In this document: piece after piece, positions 12,398 through 23,906 of the stretch | Layout of the letters: each line of letters starts with the position of its first letter | How positions within the stretch are numbered: position 1 is the first letter of the stretch | Notes under the pieces: model-generated | Database searches by the model: none | Seen by the model: only the letters and a program-made list of their open reading frames with translations | Told to the model about the DNA's origin: nothing | Position numbers and translations under genes: made by a program | Assembly: GCF_000264905.1 (NCBI RefSeq) | Contig: NW_006763158.1 | Span: 62,001 to 126,000, forward strand | Origin: Stereum hirsutum FP-91666 SS1 | Taxonomy: Eukaryota; Basidiomycota; Agaricomycetes; Russulales; Stereaceae | DNA length: 64,000 bases | Direction of reading: 5' to 3'

Positions 12398-14702
12398 CTA
12401 ATCGTGAGCAATAGAATCGCTGGCGAGTACAGCAGCCCTCTCAGACCGAGGCTTAAAACAACACTTGAATGGCCTTGGATGGCTGAAAAAACGTCGAAGG
12501 CGTAAAATCTGTGAGACTACACCTGACCATACAACTAAGTAACTAGAAAACTTGAACCGGGACATACCTGACTGTTCCGTCCTCATGATCTACGGCTGGT
12601 TCTATAGGATTGCCATTCGCATCCAGAGGTTTGGCGGTGTTGAAAACGGAAAGAACTTTGGCGATGCAAATGAACGCAATTGCATCAGCGAACCTTCGAC
12701 CTGTTAGATGATACAAACAGTCAATGGAAGTACTGTTAACTAAGGCGCCGATATTGAATCTTTACCTGGACATATTCTACGATTCGGATAGATCAGGGCC
12801 TGTTCGTCACGAGAAGTTGAGTTATTAATCGCATACCTTCTACCAAACCCGAAGACGAACTTCGCAGGATCCTGCTCAGCCTCACGATCCGATGTGGCAA
12901 TGAACCTCTCTGGATTGAACGTGAAGGGGTCCGAGTAGTACTGTGAATTGCGCATGATGTCCCTGTACAATGTTTGTTAGCATAACGCGACATACGAGTT
13001 TGCTCGAGGTAAACACCGCTTACCACACGTTCACGATAACCATAGTCGATTTTGGAATTAGGTATCCGTCATAGATATCATCTTGGCGACTGATATGCGG
13101 AAATGCTGGGGACGACGCGTTATACTTAACAAAAATACCGGGAGAGACGAAAACAGGAGGAATAGCCCACCGAGAGGAACAGGCGGGTAGAACCTGAGTA
13201 GCTCCTTAATCAGTGCCTCGACATAGGGTAAGTTCGGACGATCTTCCATCATAGGCAATCTTTCGTGTCCAACCACACGGTCAATCTCCGCTTGAGCCTT
13301 GGCCTGAGCCTCAGGATATAGCATCATGACGAGGAAGAAATTGCTCATGACAGCCGGAGTCTGATATGCCGCGGACATGAGCTTATCAGTCCTTTTGATT
13401 CAACTGTGAAATAAACGTACGGTATCAGATGATCCTAGAAGATCGTAGATCATAGGCTTGTTACACTTTCACATTTGAGAGAAGATGGCGACTTACCAGC
13501 CCAGACGCCCGCCGCTGTCCATTTGAGGTGATGTTCTTGCTCAAAAGTAGGTCGTGGACCGAAACATTCAAGGTTCCTTGAGACAAAGGAGGGCTCTGCT
13601 TTTCCTTCCAACTAATGATAAAATGATTGTTAATAATATCTCGTTCATAGACCACAAGGACCGTCGGACCCACCACCTGTTCTTTGACGAATCCAAACGG
13701 CACCGCTCCCATTTCGTCGAGGGCCGTTTTGTACGGGCGAATCAGATGCTTCCACCTTCCGCCTGGAAGCCAATGCGGTATGTATCTCACTAAGATATAC
13801 TATCAATCTAAGTATCAAATCTAGGTTCTTCAGCGAATGCGGCTCACATAGGGGGACAACGTCCACGGGAAATAACCCGAAATCGGTGACATGGTCGAAC
13901 GCCTCCATACCCCGCTTCGCACATCGAATCACTGGGTCCTCGCCTTCCATTTTCGGGTGATAGCCGTAGAGAAAGGGCAGAATTGTACGACCTAGGAGCC
14001 TATACGAACGATGCTTAACTCTTTTACAAAGATAGAGCTTGCGGCACTTGAACCTTACGTTCGAACATGATCTGCAAAATCGTCAGGGGACTCCAGGAGC
14101 ATTACCAAAAACCTACTGCTCTCTGACTCGAACGCACTGTGTAGAGGCTTCAGTGCAGCTGTACTACCGATAAATTGGGCTACCATTTGACGAGAAGTGC
14201 GAAGGCCGTGATCATAATCATTCAGGCCGATCATGTTGTGCAGTTCTACAAGACGCACGACATAAAGTGATGGTCTGCAAAATATATTTGTTACCAGGCT
14301 ATGGCGCAAGAAGAAGAAATCATACCTGTCACAGTAAATTGCACCTCTTCGCTCCAGCAGTTCGATAGCAGTTTCTTTCGAGTTGACGATGAGAATACGC
14401 CAACCGAGGGAAGTCAGATATGTCAGACGACCTGCCTTCCAGTCGGATGAGAGTTACGAAACCCACTCAAGAAGATGTTACTTACCCCATCGTTTGCTCC
14501 ATTGAGCATAAACTTCCCATTTCCTTTGCTGTGCCTGATGCAGCATCCGCAGATTTCCAACCCAAGGCAAGCCTTTTGGACCAGGTGGAAGGATGAGTGA
14601 CCGTGAAGCCAAATATTTAGGGCCAAGACGCAGAAGCAGGGCGACTGCAAGAAACACAAGAGCCACATCCAGTATTATCGGCCAAGTATCGAAAAGAGGC
14701 AT
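12398..14702 (-). CDS. Cytochrome P450 monooxygenase (CYP64/CYP5144-like)
   Basis: Membrane-anchored haem-thiolate monooxygenase of the endoplasmic reticulum, substrate unknown. The ATG at 14702 opens an N-terminal anchor ([15 protein letters not shown]) and the proline hinge [13 protein letters not shown]. Later exons give the [10 protein letters not shown] region, an I-helix [14 protein letters not shown] (split by an intron), the ExxR motif in [16 protein letters not shown], and the haem loop FGFGRR|ICPG|R cut by two introns (acceptor near 12800, donor near 12768). The C-terminus is [13 protein letters not shown], stop at 12398. About a dozen short introns. All key residues (Cys ligand, ExxR, PERF) are present, so it looks intact. 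The sequence style matches agaricomycete P450s annotated as O-methylsterigmatocystin oxidoreductase-like, a label that says little about substrate. No partner biosynthetic genes adjoin it. Confidence 0.88.
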
Positions 14703-14754
14703 GCTGTAGTAAATAATTGAGGGTGTCGACCTTGAAATCGGATGAATGGGCTCG

Positions 14755-14762
14755 TATATATA
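14755..14762 (-). promoter_or_regulatory. TATA box of the P450 gene
   Basis: TATATATA about 53 bp upstream of the P450 ATG (14702), on a short AT-rich leader. Position fits a core promoter with a very short 5' UTR. Confidence 0.5.
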
Positions 14763-15593
14763 CCAGAGAAGAAAGAGTTGGAGCAAAGACGCGCATATCC
14801 CATGTCAGTGGGATAGCAGAGGGTTTCAGCTAAGAGATACGGTCCATTCTATTCGTAACGCCAGATACAGTGTCAGCGGGAGTCTGGAGCTTCGCTGCGA
14901 TTATACATTAGCCACAGGGTGGGTCACGAAGGAGGAGCAAAAAACCTATGGCGAATGAAGGACTAACGATTTCGAGCTACATGTCCATACGGTAAATCCT
15001 TTCCCAGATGGAAGCAAGGTTAGACTTGTGTTTTCTGTCCAACGTGACGGCGTCTGTGAAAAGAACGCGATTCGATGCGTTATGAGGTGCCAACAGTCGA
15101 GAACTCAATAGTTCCGACGATAGGAGCGAGCTTGGACATAAACTTAGACTGTTTCACGCGAGGTAGCAAGCAGTATTATCACTTGATCCTCACCATGAGC
15201 AGAGCAGACCAAAGAGAGAGAAAAGACGCGCCGGTAAGCGCTTTCATTCCGAGAACGCTGTAGTCATGTATAACGCGTACTGTGAGAAGCAGTCATGCGT
15301 CGTAGCTTCCTGCCCTATTCATGGCACAGCGCACACACCAGTAGTAGAAGTCAGTCACAGTATCAGCGTTCCTCCGAGACGACCGCCTGTAATCGATGTA
15401 CGGGTCACTGAGTGAGTGGAACATTCATGAGAATGTGCGCTGTCGTGAGCCCACTTGATACTTTACTGCCAGGTATGATGTAGAAAGAAACAGGACCAGT
15501 GTTCATATCGTCGAAGCAAATTCAGAAGGAAAGGTCGAGCGATTTGGATGGGAGGGAATGGGTCCCGAAAGAGCGTCGTTTCAATTGAATCGG
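14763..15593. other. Intergenic, no gene seen
   Basis: Upstream flank of the P450 gene up to the TIR element at 15602. Nothing recognisable in either strand. Confidence 0.5.
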
Positions 15594-16051
15594 AGTTCAT
15601 CAGGGCCCGGGACACTCCGATGGGGGTTGCCCGAAGGGCGACCTCGAAAACAGGTAAAAATATGCAATTTCAGCCTGGCGAGGGCTTAAAATATGCAAAT
15701 TCCGGGAAGGGTAGGGCGCCTATTGGCGGGTTTTGTGTGGCGAGACAGGCTCGATTTTACCCTCATAACCCCACATAACCTCAACTTATCCTAACCTAGC
15801 CTAATCAGAACCAACTTCTGTCACATCTGTTGGATAGGTTAGGGGAAGTTGAGGTTAGGTTAGGTAAAAGTTGAGGTTATGTGGGGGTCTACACCAATAA
15901 TTTGCCAATAATACGCAAATTTTCGGGAGACCTCGGTGCTCCTAGGCTTAAAATATGCAATTTTTCGGGAGGGCTTCGCCCTCAGATCGCGTAAAAATAT
16001 GCAACTCAAACCGGGCAACCCTCATAGGAGTGTCCCGGGCCCTAGTTCATC
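15594..16051. mobile_element. MITE-like hAT-type element with 8-bp target duplication
   Basis: The element spans 15602-16043 (442 bp) between two perfect copies of AGTTCATC (15594-15601 and 16044-16051). Its ends are inverted repeats starting AGGGCCCGGGACACTCC; the first 17 bases are identical and similarity extends to about 33 bp through GGGTTGCCCG. Inside are four direct AAAATATGCAA-type motifs near the ends (about 15659, 15688, 15949, 15994) and an inner inverted pair, CCCACATAACCTCAACTT (15770-15787) against its complement (15868-15885). No transposase is encoded. An 8-bp duplication with subterminal repeats is typical of hAT superfamily elements mobilised in trans. The clean duplication suggests a fairly recent insertion. 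Confidence 0.85.
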
Positions 16052-16961
16052 CCATTGACGATTGCACGCCACTTCGGGCATTTTTTACCCGAGACCCGTC
16101 CGTGCCATGCGATAACCATGCGACAGGAAGGAATGAGGTTCGACGCCAGACGCCGGTTGCCGTCTACCTTGTTTCCTGTCTTCGTCGCTGTTCGGCCCTG
16201 CCTTTCCTCCTTTGAAAGGCGCAATAGCTTTTTAGATATGCACCTGGATAGCTTTATGGACATTGTTGTGTCACAGGCAAGTTGGAGGGTGCGAGCTGAC
16301 AGAAATGAACAGCTTAGTACCCGGAATATCGACGCCGCATAGTGAGCTGCGCAATCCCAAGTATCCTCGGTTTGTGGTCAGCCGATTGAACCCTATTGAA
16401 CCTCATGCATGAGGGTCTCCTGTGAACCGTGTGTCCGTTGCTGAGCATTTCGAACACAGGCGATTTACACTGGATGATGATATTTTATCCTCGCATTTTC
16501 AACGTCCCAGGTCCCGGACACACATCTCGACTACCCCTCACCCTCAGTTGCAACTTCTTCTTGATATTTCTCGGAGGTGTATATATCAGATCGTACAACG
16601 TCTCACACCAAACCCTCGAAACGGCATCACTACCACTGCGATCAGCTGCGTCTCGACCTCGAAGGGCTCTCGGCCGCTGAGGCCCCGGTACCTATGCGAC
16701 GACGACGACAGATATATAAGAAACCGTTTATGTTCTCGCAGAGATTTCTTCTCTCTAATAACATTTGCTCTCCCCTCTCTGTTTGTTCGCGGATTTGGTC
16801 ACTCACTCGGTCGTTGGTACTGTGATTTTGTGGTTGCTCAAGGCCAACCCATTCGTCATTCTTTCAAACATCAACTGTTTTACTGTCTTTTCAACTTCTC
16901 TGCAAACTTCCCAGTGCTTCTCGCCTGATATTTCACAGATCATCTACCTGAGATAGACATA
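16052..16961. other. Upstream region and 5' UTR of the GH28 gene
   Basis: No separate gene. Holds the promoter of the downstream hydrolase. The 5' leader from the TATA box to the ATG is about 240 bp and pyrimidine-rich (CTCTC runs), as in many highly expressed fungal genes. Confidence 0.5.
16713..16720 (+). promoter_or_regulatory. TATA box of the GH28 gene
   Basis: TATATAAG, the best match to a TATA consensus upstream of the ATG at 16962, with a CT-rich stretch following. Confidence 0.5.
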
Positions 16962-19303
16962 ATGCTCTCTAAGGCGTTCGCGATCACATCCATTCTGCTC
17001 TCCCTCCGCTCATCTCTTGTCCAAGTCAACGCTCAACTCACCGGAACTGTCGGTCCTACGAACGTGCTGTCGACCAAGACCGTTACTTGTAGTGTGTTGG
17101 ACTATGGAGGGGAGGTCGGGAGCAGCGACATTGGGCCGGCGATTCTGGATGCATTCAATGTGGGTCTCTTTTCGCTTTGCCTAGTCCAGAAGCATTAGTG
17201 GCGGTGGCTGAATTGCAGTCTTTGCTCGTAGGAATGTGTCCTGAAGAATGATGGCGCCGTGCTTTACCTCCCTGAGGGAGACTACGATATGCAAACTTGG
17301 GTAACACTCAATAAAGGATCTAACTGGGCCTTCCGCATGGACGGATTCATTACTCGTACCGGTCTGTCCCTATCATTCTCTCGCTTTTGCCATAGTTAGT
17401 TGATCGCTGTGGTGTTTGGCCTGGACTGTAGCGACAACCGGTGGACATATGATCATTATCGAGAACGCGGATGATTTCGAGATGTATAGTTCAACGTCTG
17501 CCGGTGGCTTCCAAGGCAATGGCTACGAATGCCGCAACGCTGGGTCTGTCATCTTTTCTCCTCACTTTCTCTTCTTCACACAAATTCCTCGACTGACTTG
17601 CAATAAATGGCGTCTGCCGTAGACCTCGATTCCTTCGCATCGTCACCTCGACAAACTGGTCCCTTCACGACCTCATCTTCGTCGACTCACCCGAGTTCCA
17701 CGTCATCATCCAAGAAGGCTCAAATGGCGAGATCTACAACTTGGCCATTCGCGGAGCCGATATTGGTGGGAGCGACGGCATTGACATCAGCGGTGATAAC
17801 CATTGTGCGTCCACACACTCGTTCCAATGGAGTCGATTTCTTTTACTGATGTGGCGCACGGCATGATGCGTTATTGAGTAGGGGTTCACGACGTCGAAGT
17901 GACCAACAGAGACGAATGTGTCACGATTAAGTCTCCCGCAAGCAACATGCTCATCGAGCAGGTCTGGTGTAACCAGTCTGGTGGATGCGCGTTCGGTAGC
18001 CTGGGCGCTGATACAGCCATTTCGAACATCTATTACAAGTAAGTGTAGCCGTCCATCATTTTCTTTCGTTTGAGTTTGAGATTTAGAGACACGCATGCTG
18101 ACGAGTCGACAATCAAAAACAGGAACATCTATACGAATGGTGGAAATCAAGCCATGATGTTCAAATCGAACGGAGGAAACGGAACAGTAGATAACGTGCT
18201 CTTGGAGAACTTCAGTGTGTCCCTTCCTTCTATCTTGTCGTTTTTCTATTGGGCTCCTCACAAGCTTGCCGAATTCCTGCACAGGTTCTACCGGAACTGC
18301 CTACGGCCTCGACGTCAACCAGTACTGGTCCAGTATGACCGCTGTCGACGGCGATGGTGTCAAGCTCACGAACATCGAGTTCAAGAACTGGAACGGAGAT
18401 GTCGTCAACGGAGTCAACAGGCCCCCAGTGCAATTTATCTGTGCCGATGGGGCTCCATGCGTTAACAGTACGTCTACAGTCCCGCTGCCCCTCGCGCCAC
18501 TCCTTCCCATGCATATGTATTTTTCAATAGTGACCCTCACCGACGTCAACATGTGGTCTGAAACCGACAAGGCCATCTATAAGTGCGAATCGGCGTATGG
18601 AACCGGCGCCTGTCTCCAAGAAGTCGACTCTTCAATAACCTCATATGCAGCTAGTACGTCTTCGTACTCGCAGCCTACAGGATATACGAGCGTCGTGACT
18701 ATGGATGGTGACTTGACCGCTGGGTTCACTTCTACGGCTTCGATCCCTGTTCCGTCAGTAACATATCCACTCAGTGGTTCTCGGCGAGAAACACGTTACT
18801 GACAAAGTGTGCTGTAGGACGATTCCATCTACCTTCTACCCTGGCCTTGCCCAGATCACCCCTCTCGCCAAGAACCTCGCCTCTGCTTCCGCTGCCGTGT
18901 CCGTTTCCGGATCAGCAAACTCTGTCGCGAACCTTGCCATCTCCTCTTCTGCTGCTGTCTCGTCCTCAGCCGTTATGAGTGCGTCCGCGTCAACGATCAC
19001 ATCGGCCGTAGCTTCATCGTCGAAGACCTCTTCTGTGGTAGCAGCCAGCTCCACGTCCAAGGCAGTTTCTGTGGTTGTTAGCTCGACCTCGACCTCGACC
19101 TCGTCCGCTGTTGTTTCCTCCTCGTGGGCCTCCCTCTTCTACTCTGCGTAGTATCATTACTGACACGTTGATATAATAGGTCTGTAACTGCTTCTGGTCA
19201 AGTCGTTAATGCTGGCTGTGCGCAACCCGAGAGCACTCCTTTCGCCAAGAGTCAGGAGTGGCGCGGGCATTTCAGGCGTGGGTTTGAGTCCAGGGCGTTA
19301 TAG
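16962..19303 (+). CDS. Secreted GH28 rhamnogalacturonase-like pectin hydrolase
   Basis: Endo-hydrolase acting on rhamnogalacturonan in plant pectin, outside the cell. Exons close in phase: 16962-17159, 17232-17361, 17432-17543, 17623-17804, 17882-18038, 18087-18214, 18285-18467, 18531-18753, 18818-19123 and 19180-19303, giving about 514 aa. A signal peptide (ending near VNAQL) precedes a right-handed beta-helix with the GH28 rhamnogalacturonase signatures [24 protein letters not shown] and [12 protein letters not shown]; the aspartates of the first two are the expected catalytic acids. The Ser/Thr-rich C-terminal tail (from about residue 400) is probably O-glycosylated. Without the last intron, translation would stop at 19151 (482 aa); the spliced version has a TACTGAC branch site, so I prefer it. 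The element at 15.6 kb lies about 0.9 kb upstream. Confidence 0.87.
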
Positions 19304-19671
19304 GTGTCTCGCTCGTATTACTACTGTGTCATTACGATCATGTATCCCAGTAGTTCCTCGGGATCTCTTTTCGTTCTTGCCTTTGGGCTATTATTGCATT
19401 TGCTGTGCATGTTATTTAATGGATTTGAGGACCAACTTTGCCCCATATAACGCGACCCGTGCTACTGATTATGTTCCTGGTCGAGTGCCAAACACAACAT
19501 AACGCTTGAGACAGCGCCGAGCCGCCGCCACAGGGGCATAGATGTGGCGAAGGCGTGGGTACAGAGCGTTCATCCGGAGCGTCAGCGACGCTGACGTCGA
19601 GGCCGTAACCTCCCTTTCAACGTTATCGACACGTCGACGTCGTTCGACCCCCTTTCTCAACGACTAAAACG
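19304..19671. other. Intergenic between GH28 and M28 protease genes
   Basis: About 370 bp with no coding feature. It must contain the GH28 3' end and the protease promoter. Confidence 0.5.
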
Positions 19672-22600
19672 ATGAGCTCGAAGGGCGCGACGACGACAGC
19701 GCGCTGGGGTCCTTTCAAGTCCTTGCTCGTTCTCGCTCCTCTGCTCATCGGCGCCCCCACATTTACGGTATATCAACATTATGGCGCGTATCTACCTGTC
19801 TTTCTTCAAGAATACGTGTCCTTACATTTAGTATATGCTCAGCTCTTCCGAATCCTATCACAGAACTGTATGCCCAACTTATCCCATTGCATATTTAAAC
19901 CAATACTGACGCGTCGCGTCATGTTGGTTCGCGTAGTATCAATCCACAAACCAACCTCCCTCAACTCTCTGAAGCTCAAATCCTTTCTTATTCAAAACTG
20001 CTCTCCGAAGATATCGGTTATCGAACTGTGGGGACGATAGAGCATGCTCTGGCAGACGAATGGCTGACGAAGAAGGCGCATGAGATCAAAAACGAGTGTG
20101 AGGAGATCGTGAATCGGAGTAAAGAGAACGGGAAGGAAAGAAAGTTGGAGTGCGAGGTATGGAGGCAGCAAGGTAGCGGAAGTCATCGGTGCGTTATTTC
20201 CCTCGGTACTTGGAGAAGGATGATAGAGCGTGATTGTTTTGATGGCCGTAGGTTCGACATGATGGGTAAACGACTATACAAAACCTACGTAGACCTCACG
20301 AACATAATCATCCGCGTCTCGAACGGTACTCCCGAAGGCAAAGAACATGCGGTTCTTGTCAATGCACATCTTGACAGTACGCTCCCGAGCCCTGGTGCTG
20401 CAGACGATGCGTTGTCTGTTGCGGTTATGCTGGAGTGTATACGGGTGTTGACAAACACACCGACTTGGGAGCCAGTTCACTCAATCATATTCTGTGAGTG
20501 CTTCTGTCGAGTCCTTGGTCACAAACGGTGCCACCTGCAGTACGTGCCTGTCGATGTCATGGCCTCGGTTACACCTCGCCGGAAGAGGGTGCCTGTATCG
20601 CATATGAGCGTTGTGGCGTACTCTCCAAGCCGCCACATAGTCTTCACGATTTGAAGCACGTCTTATACCTACTGACTTTTGTGAATGGACAACAGTGTTC
20701 AATCATGCTGAAGAATCGCTCCAGGATGCTTCTCAGCTCTTCTCTACTCAACACCCGATTCGTGACAGGTACGTCACTTTGACCGTCCTTGTGGCCCAAT
20801 TTGACTCATAAGGAAACTTTCAGCGTTCGGGCTTTTATCAATCTCGAAGGTTTGTTTTACATGTATGACATTTCTTCGCCATCTGATGCATGCTTTTTGT
20901 TTCTGTTAGCGGCTGGCACTGTCGGTCCTGAACTTCTGTTCCAGGCTACTTCAGAGCAGATGATCGAGGCTTACTCGAGGGTTCCTAGGTTCGACTTTCA
21001 ATCTTGTGAGATACGCTTTAGGACTGACCTTGTCTTTGTAGACCATTCGGTACTGTTGTTGCCAACGAGGTCTTCAGCTCCGGTGTCTTACTATCCGAGT
21101 GCGTCGCTATCATCTCCTGCAAGACGTAGCGCATCTAGCACTAATACCGCGTAGTACTGACTTTCGACAGTTCGAGCTGTACCTGAACGTTACTGGTCTT
21201 GACGTGAGTATCACACCGGACATTTATAAACAATCTTCGTGACTTACTTCCCAATTAGATGGCCGTTGTCGGCAACAGCTACATGTATCACACACGCAAG
21301 GACCTGGTAGAGAACATCCAACCGGGTGTGGCTCAGGTATGTCTCTGTGACACAGCGTTTCTCGAAAACCCGTATTCACCCATGTTGAAAATAGCACATG
21401 GCCGATAACGTACATGCCCTCCTTCTCTATCTCTCTTCATCAGAGTCTCCCCTGCCGGCCCTCGACTTCGGCTACACCCGCCCCTCCACAGTATTTTTCT
21501 CCCACCTCGGCTACTTCTTCAAATACTCTTATTCCACCGCTCGAATCCTGTACTCCATCTTCTTAGTCGCATCCCTCGTTCTCGTTGCATTCACATGGCA
21601 AAACCCAGCTCCAGCGCTGAAGAGTAGTGGAAGAAGGGGCGGTTGGATCAAGGAGAATCTGAAGGCTACCGGTGCAGCTGGGGTCACGTTTATTGGGGCT
21701 TTGATTGGTGTGAATTTGGTGGCGGCGGTGATGCAGTACGCGCTTGGCAGGAATATGAGTTGGTACGCGGTTGAGTTGTCAGCGCTGGCTTTGTATGGAC
21801 CTGCTGCTCTTGCTGGTACGTCTTCCGCCGTCTGCATTTTTCTAACCCCTCGCTGGTCTCCGTACTCACTATAAGTTTGGTACCTGTCTGTCCAGGTGCT
21901 TTCTCCACCCAGCTTCTTGTCGCCCGTCTGCCCGAACGTACGATGTTCAGCGGCTTGTTACTCTCTCTGGCCTTTTCGACGGTCTTCCTCCAGTTTATCG
22001 GCATCGGATCCGCAGCGATATTCTTCCTCTCTGCAGCTCCTATCTTCGTCTCTATCCTCCTTGATAGTTTGTCCACCGGCGGCAAGGGTCCCATGTCACT
22101 CTGGGCTTATGCATTGGGACAAATCTCGCCCTTATTGACCGGAACTCAAGTTATCTGCACTGTTTTCGACGTTTTCGTCCCTCTCGTAAGTACTACTTCT
22201 AAACCCTTCCCACTTTCTTCTCGTCTTCTACACCCTACATATTAAATTTCCTTTGTGATGTAACCAGACAGGTCGCACAGGTCGGGAGGCCCCCGCCGAA
22301 CACATCATCGCCTCCCTTGTGAGCATCACTGGCTCCTACACCCTTCCGCTCGTCCTTCCGTTCTCGCATCGCTATGGGCCCAGCGTCCTGAAGAGATTCG
22401 TGGTGATTCTGAGTGCGATCACGCTGGTCATGGTGGCGGTCTTTGCGGCTAGGGAGCCATTCGATGAATTGCATCAGAAGAGGCTGTTCGTGCTTAGTTC
22501 TGAGAATGTAAGGCTCTACCTACCATATCTGCATATCTGTTGTTCCCACTGTGTACTGACGAGAGTGCAATCTGCATAGGTCACAACTGGCGAACGACAC

Positions 22601-23509
22601 CTGCATATCGGAGCGGCGGATGGTGCTCCTGGCCTTGAAGCTCTGGTCGAAGGTATCACAGCCGAATTTGGAGCTGTAGGTTCGAGTGCAGTGCAGGAGA
22701 AAATGGACGACTGGAATGGTGATTGGGATATTCTGTATCCTTTCTCTGCTGTAAGCCTTTCCTCTCGCTCCGAAAGTTTTAGTTGGGCTCAATAATGACC
22801 CGTTCAACCACAGTTCATGTCTCCTTACAAGGTCGAATTACCACCCGTTAAGGACTATGCTTCGCCATATGTGGTCGGAGGGAGCATGCCCTTTGTGATC
22901 GAGGCGATCAACGACGTTATAGATGAAGGGAAGCAGACGAGGAGCTTGACGCTGAGGGTCAGACACCCGGGCGTTATCTGGACCGGTACGCTTGCTTGCT
23001 GGCCTTAGTTGCCTTGCTGACTCGTCCTTTCGTCAGTTATTGCGTTCGACGCCCACGTCCTCTGGTGGACACTCGACGACTCTCCGCCGGATGAGTACGC
23101 CCGCCACCATATCAAGGAAGGATCGTTCTACGGCGTCGATACCTGGACCATTGACCTTGTCATTCGCATTCCCTCACCTGGCATTGTTGCATCCACCCTC
23201 GACTCGGACAAGGTCCCATCTACGAAGGAACGCGCGCAGCTAAAGGTGAACTTTATGGGCGTACAAGAGACAGCCATGTGGCCCGGCAAGAGTCATCGAA
23301 CCCCTGATACATCCAGCAGCGGGGGCCATAGTCAGACGAGCAGTGACCTGTACGTAGCTGAGCTGCAAAAGAAGCGGGAAGATGCGGCGTTGCCGTATGG
23401 ACCTGCGATGCAGCTCTTCGAGAAGTTGGATGGGTGGTTGGAGGAGAGGACGGGCGGAAAGGTGGATGGGATGTTGGTGGGAAGTGTTGGAGGCATTGTC
23501 GTTATCTAA
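19672..23509 (+). CDS. PFF1: Vacuolar membrane protease, M28 family (Pff1-like)
   Basis: Multi-pass zinc aminopeptidase-type protease of the vacuolar membrane. Many exons. The start MSSKGATTTARWG leads into a first membrane helix (LLVLAPLLIGAPTF). The lumenal M28 domain carries the zinc-binding set AHLDST...GAADDA, FNHAEE (restored by splicing TTCT|TGTTC across the 200-bp intron at about 20493-20694) and YHTRKD. It is followed by eight or so hydrophobic helices (21.5-22.5 kb: IFLVASLVLVAF, GALIGVNLVAAVM, LLLSLAFSTVFLQF and others) and a long C-terminal lumenal domain ending at 23509. Size and order match the yeast YBR074W/PFF1 family. All ligands are present, so it is probably functional. Ends about 100 bp before the tRNA gene. 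Confidence 0.92.
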
Positions 23510-23610
23510 ACTCACGAGAATATGAATGTTTTTGTTGAAGGGGGATGTTTGTGGACCCAATAATGTCTGGAGATGGGGGCTCTGTATCCAATCCACAATC
23601 TACCAGTACA

Positions 23611-23684
23611 GGCCGACTAGCTCAGCTGGTTAGAGCGTCGTGCTAATAACGCGAAGGTCTTGGGTTCGATCCCCACGTTGGCCA
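23611..23684 (+). tRNA. tRNA-Ile (anticodon AAT)
   Basis: 74-nt cloverleaf without intron: acceptor stem GGCCGAC/GTTGGCC, D arm with GCTCAGCTGGTTAGAGC, anticodon loop CTAATAA (AAT, read as IAU), T arm GGGTTCGATCCCC, discriminator A. The internal A box and B box (GGTTCGATCCC, 23663-23673) are intact. Confidence 0.95.
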
Positions 23685-23699
23685 TTAACTGTGACTGTC

Positions 23700-23704
23700 T
23701 TTTT
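23700..23704 (+). terminator. Pol III T-run terminator of tRNA-Ile
   Basis: TTTTT 16 bp after the tRNA discriminator base. Confidence 0.7.
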
Positions 23705-23906
23705 CAAGTCCCGCGAGACACCTCTAGCAATTTTGGTCTAAGTAGCAGATTGAGAACTGCCTTCGTGGACGATTTTTATTCATTGTGAAACATATCCAAA
23801 TACTGTGTTCATCCGCACTTTCATTTCATTGCACAGTGGCTACAACACGGAGGTACACATATGTAATCTCTAGTCCAATACGAGAAGGCTTGGTCTGATC
23901 AGGCTC

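Noticed and set aside
15780..15860. Telomere-like CCTAACC/GGTTAGG words
   Set aside because: They are few, irregular and inside a TIR element, so they are not a telomere or interstitial telomeric array.
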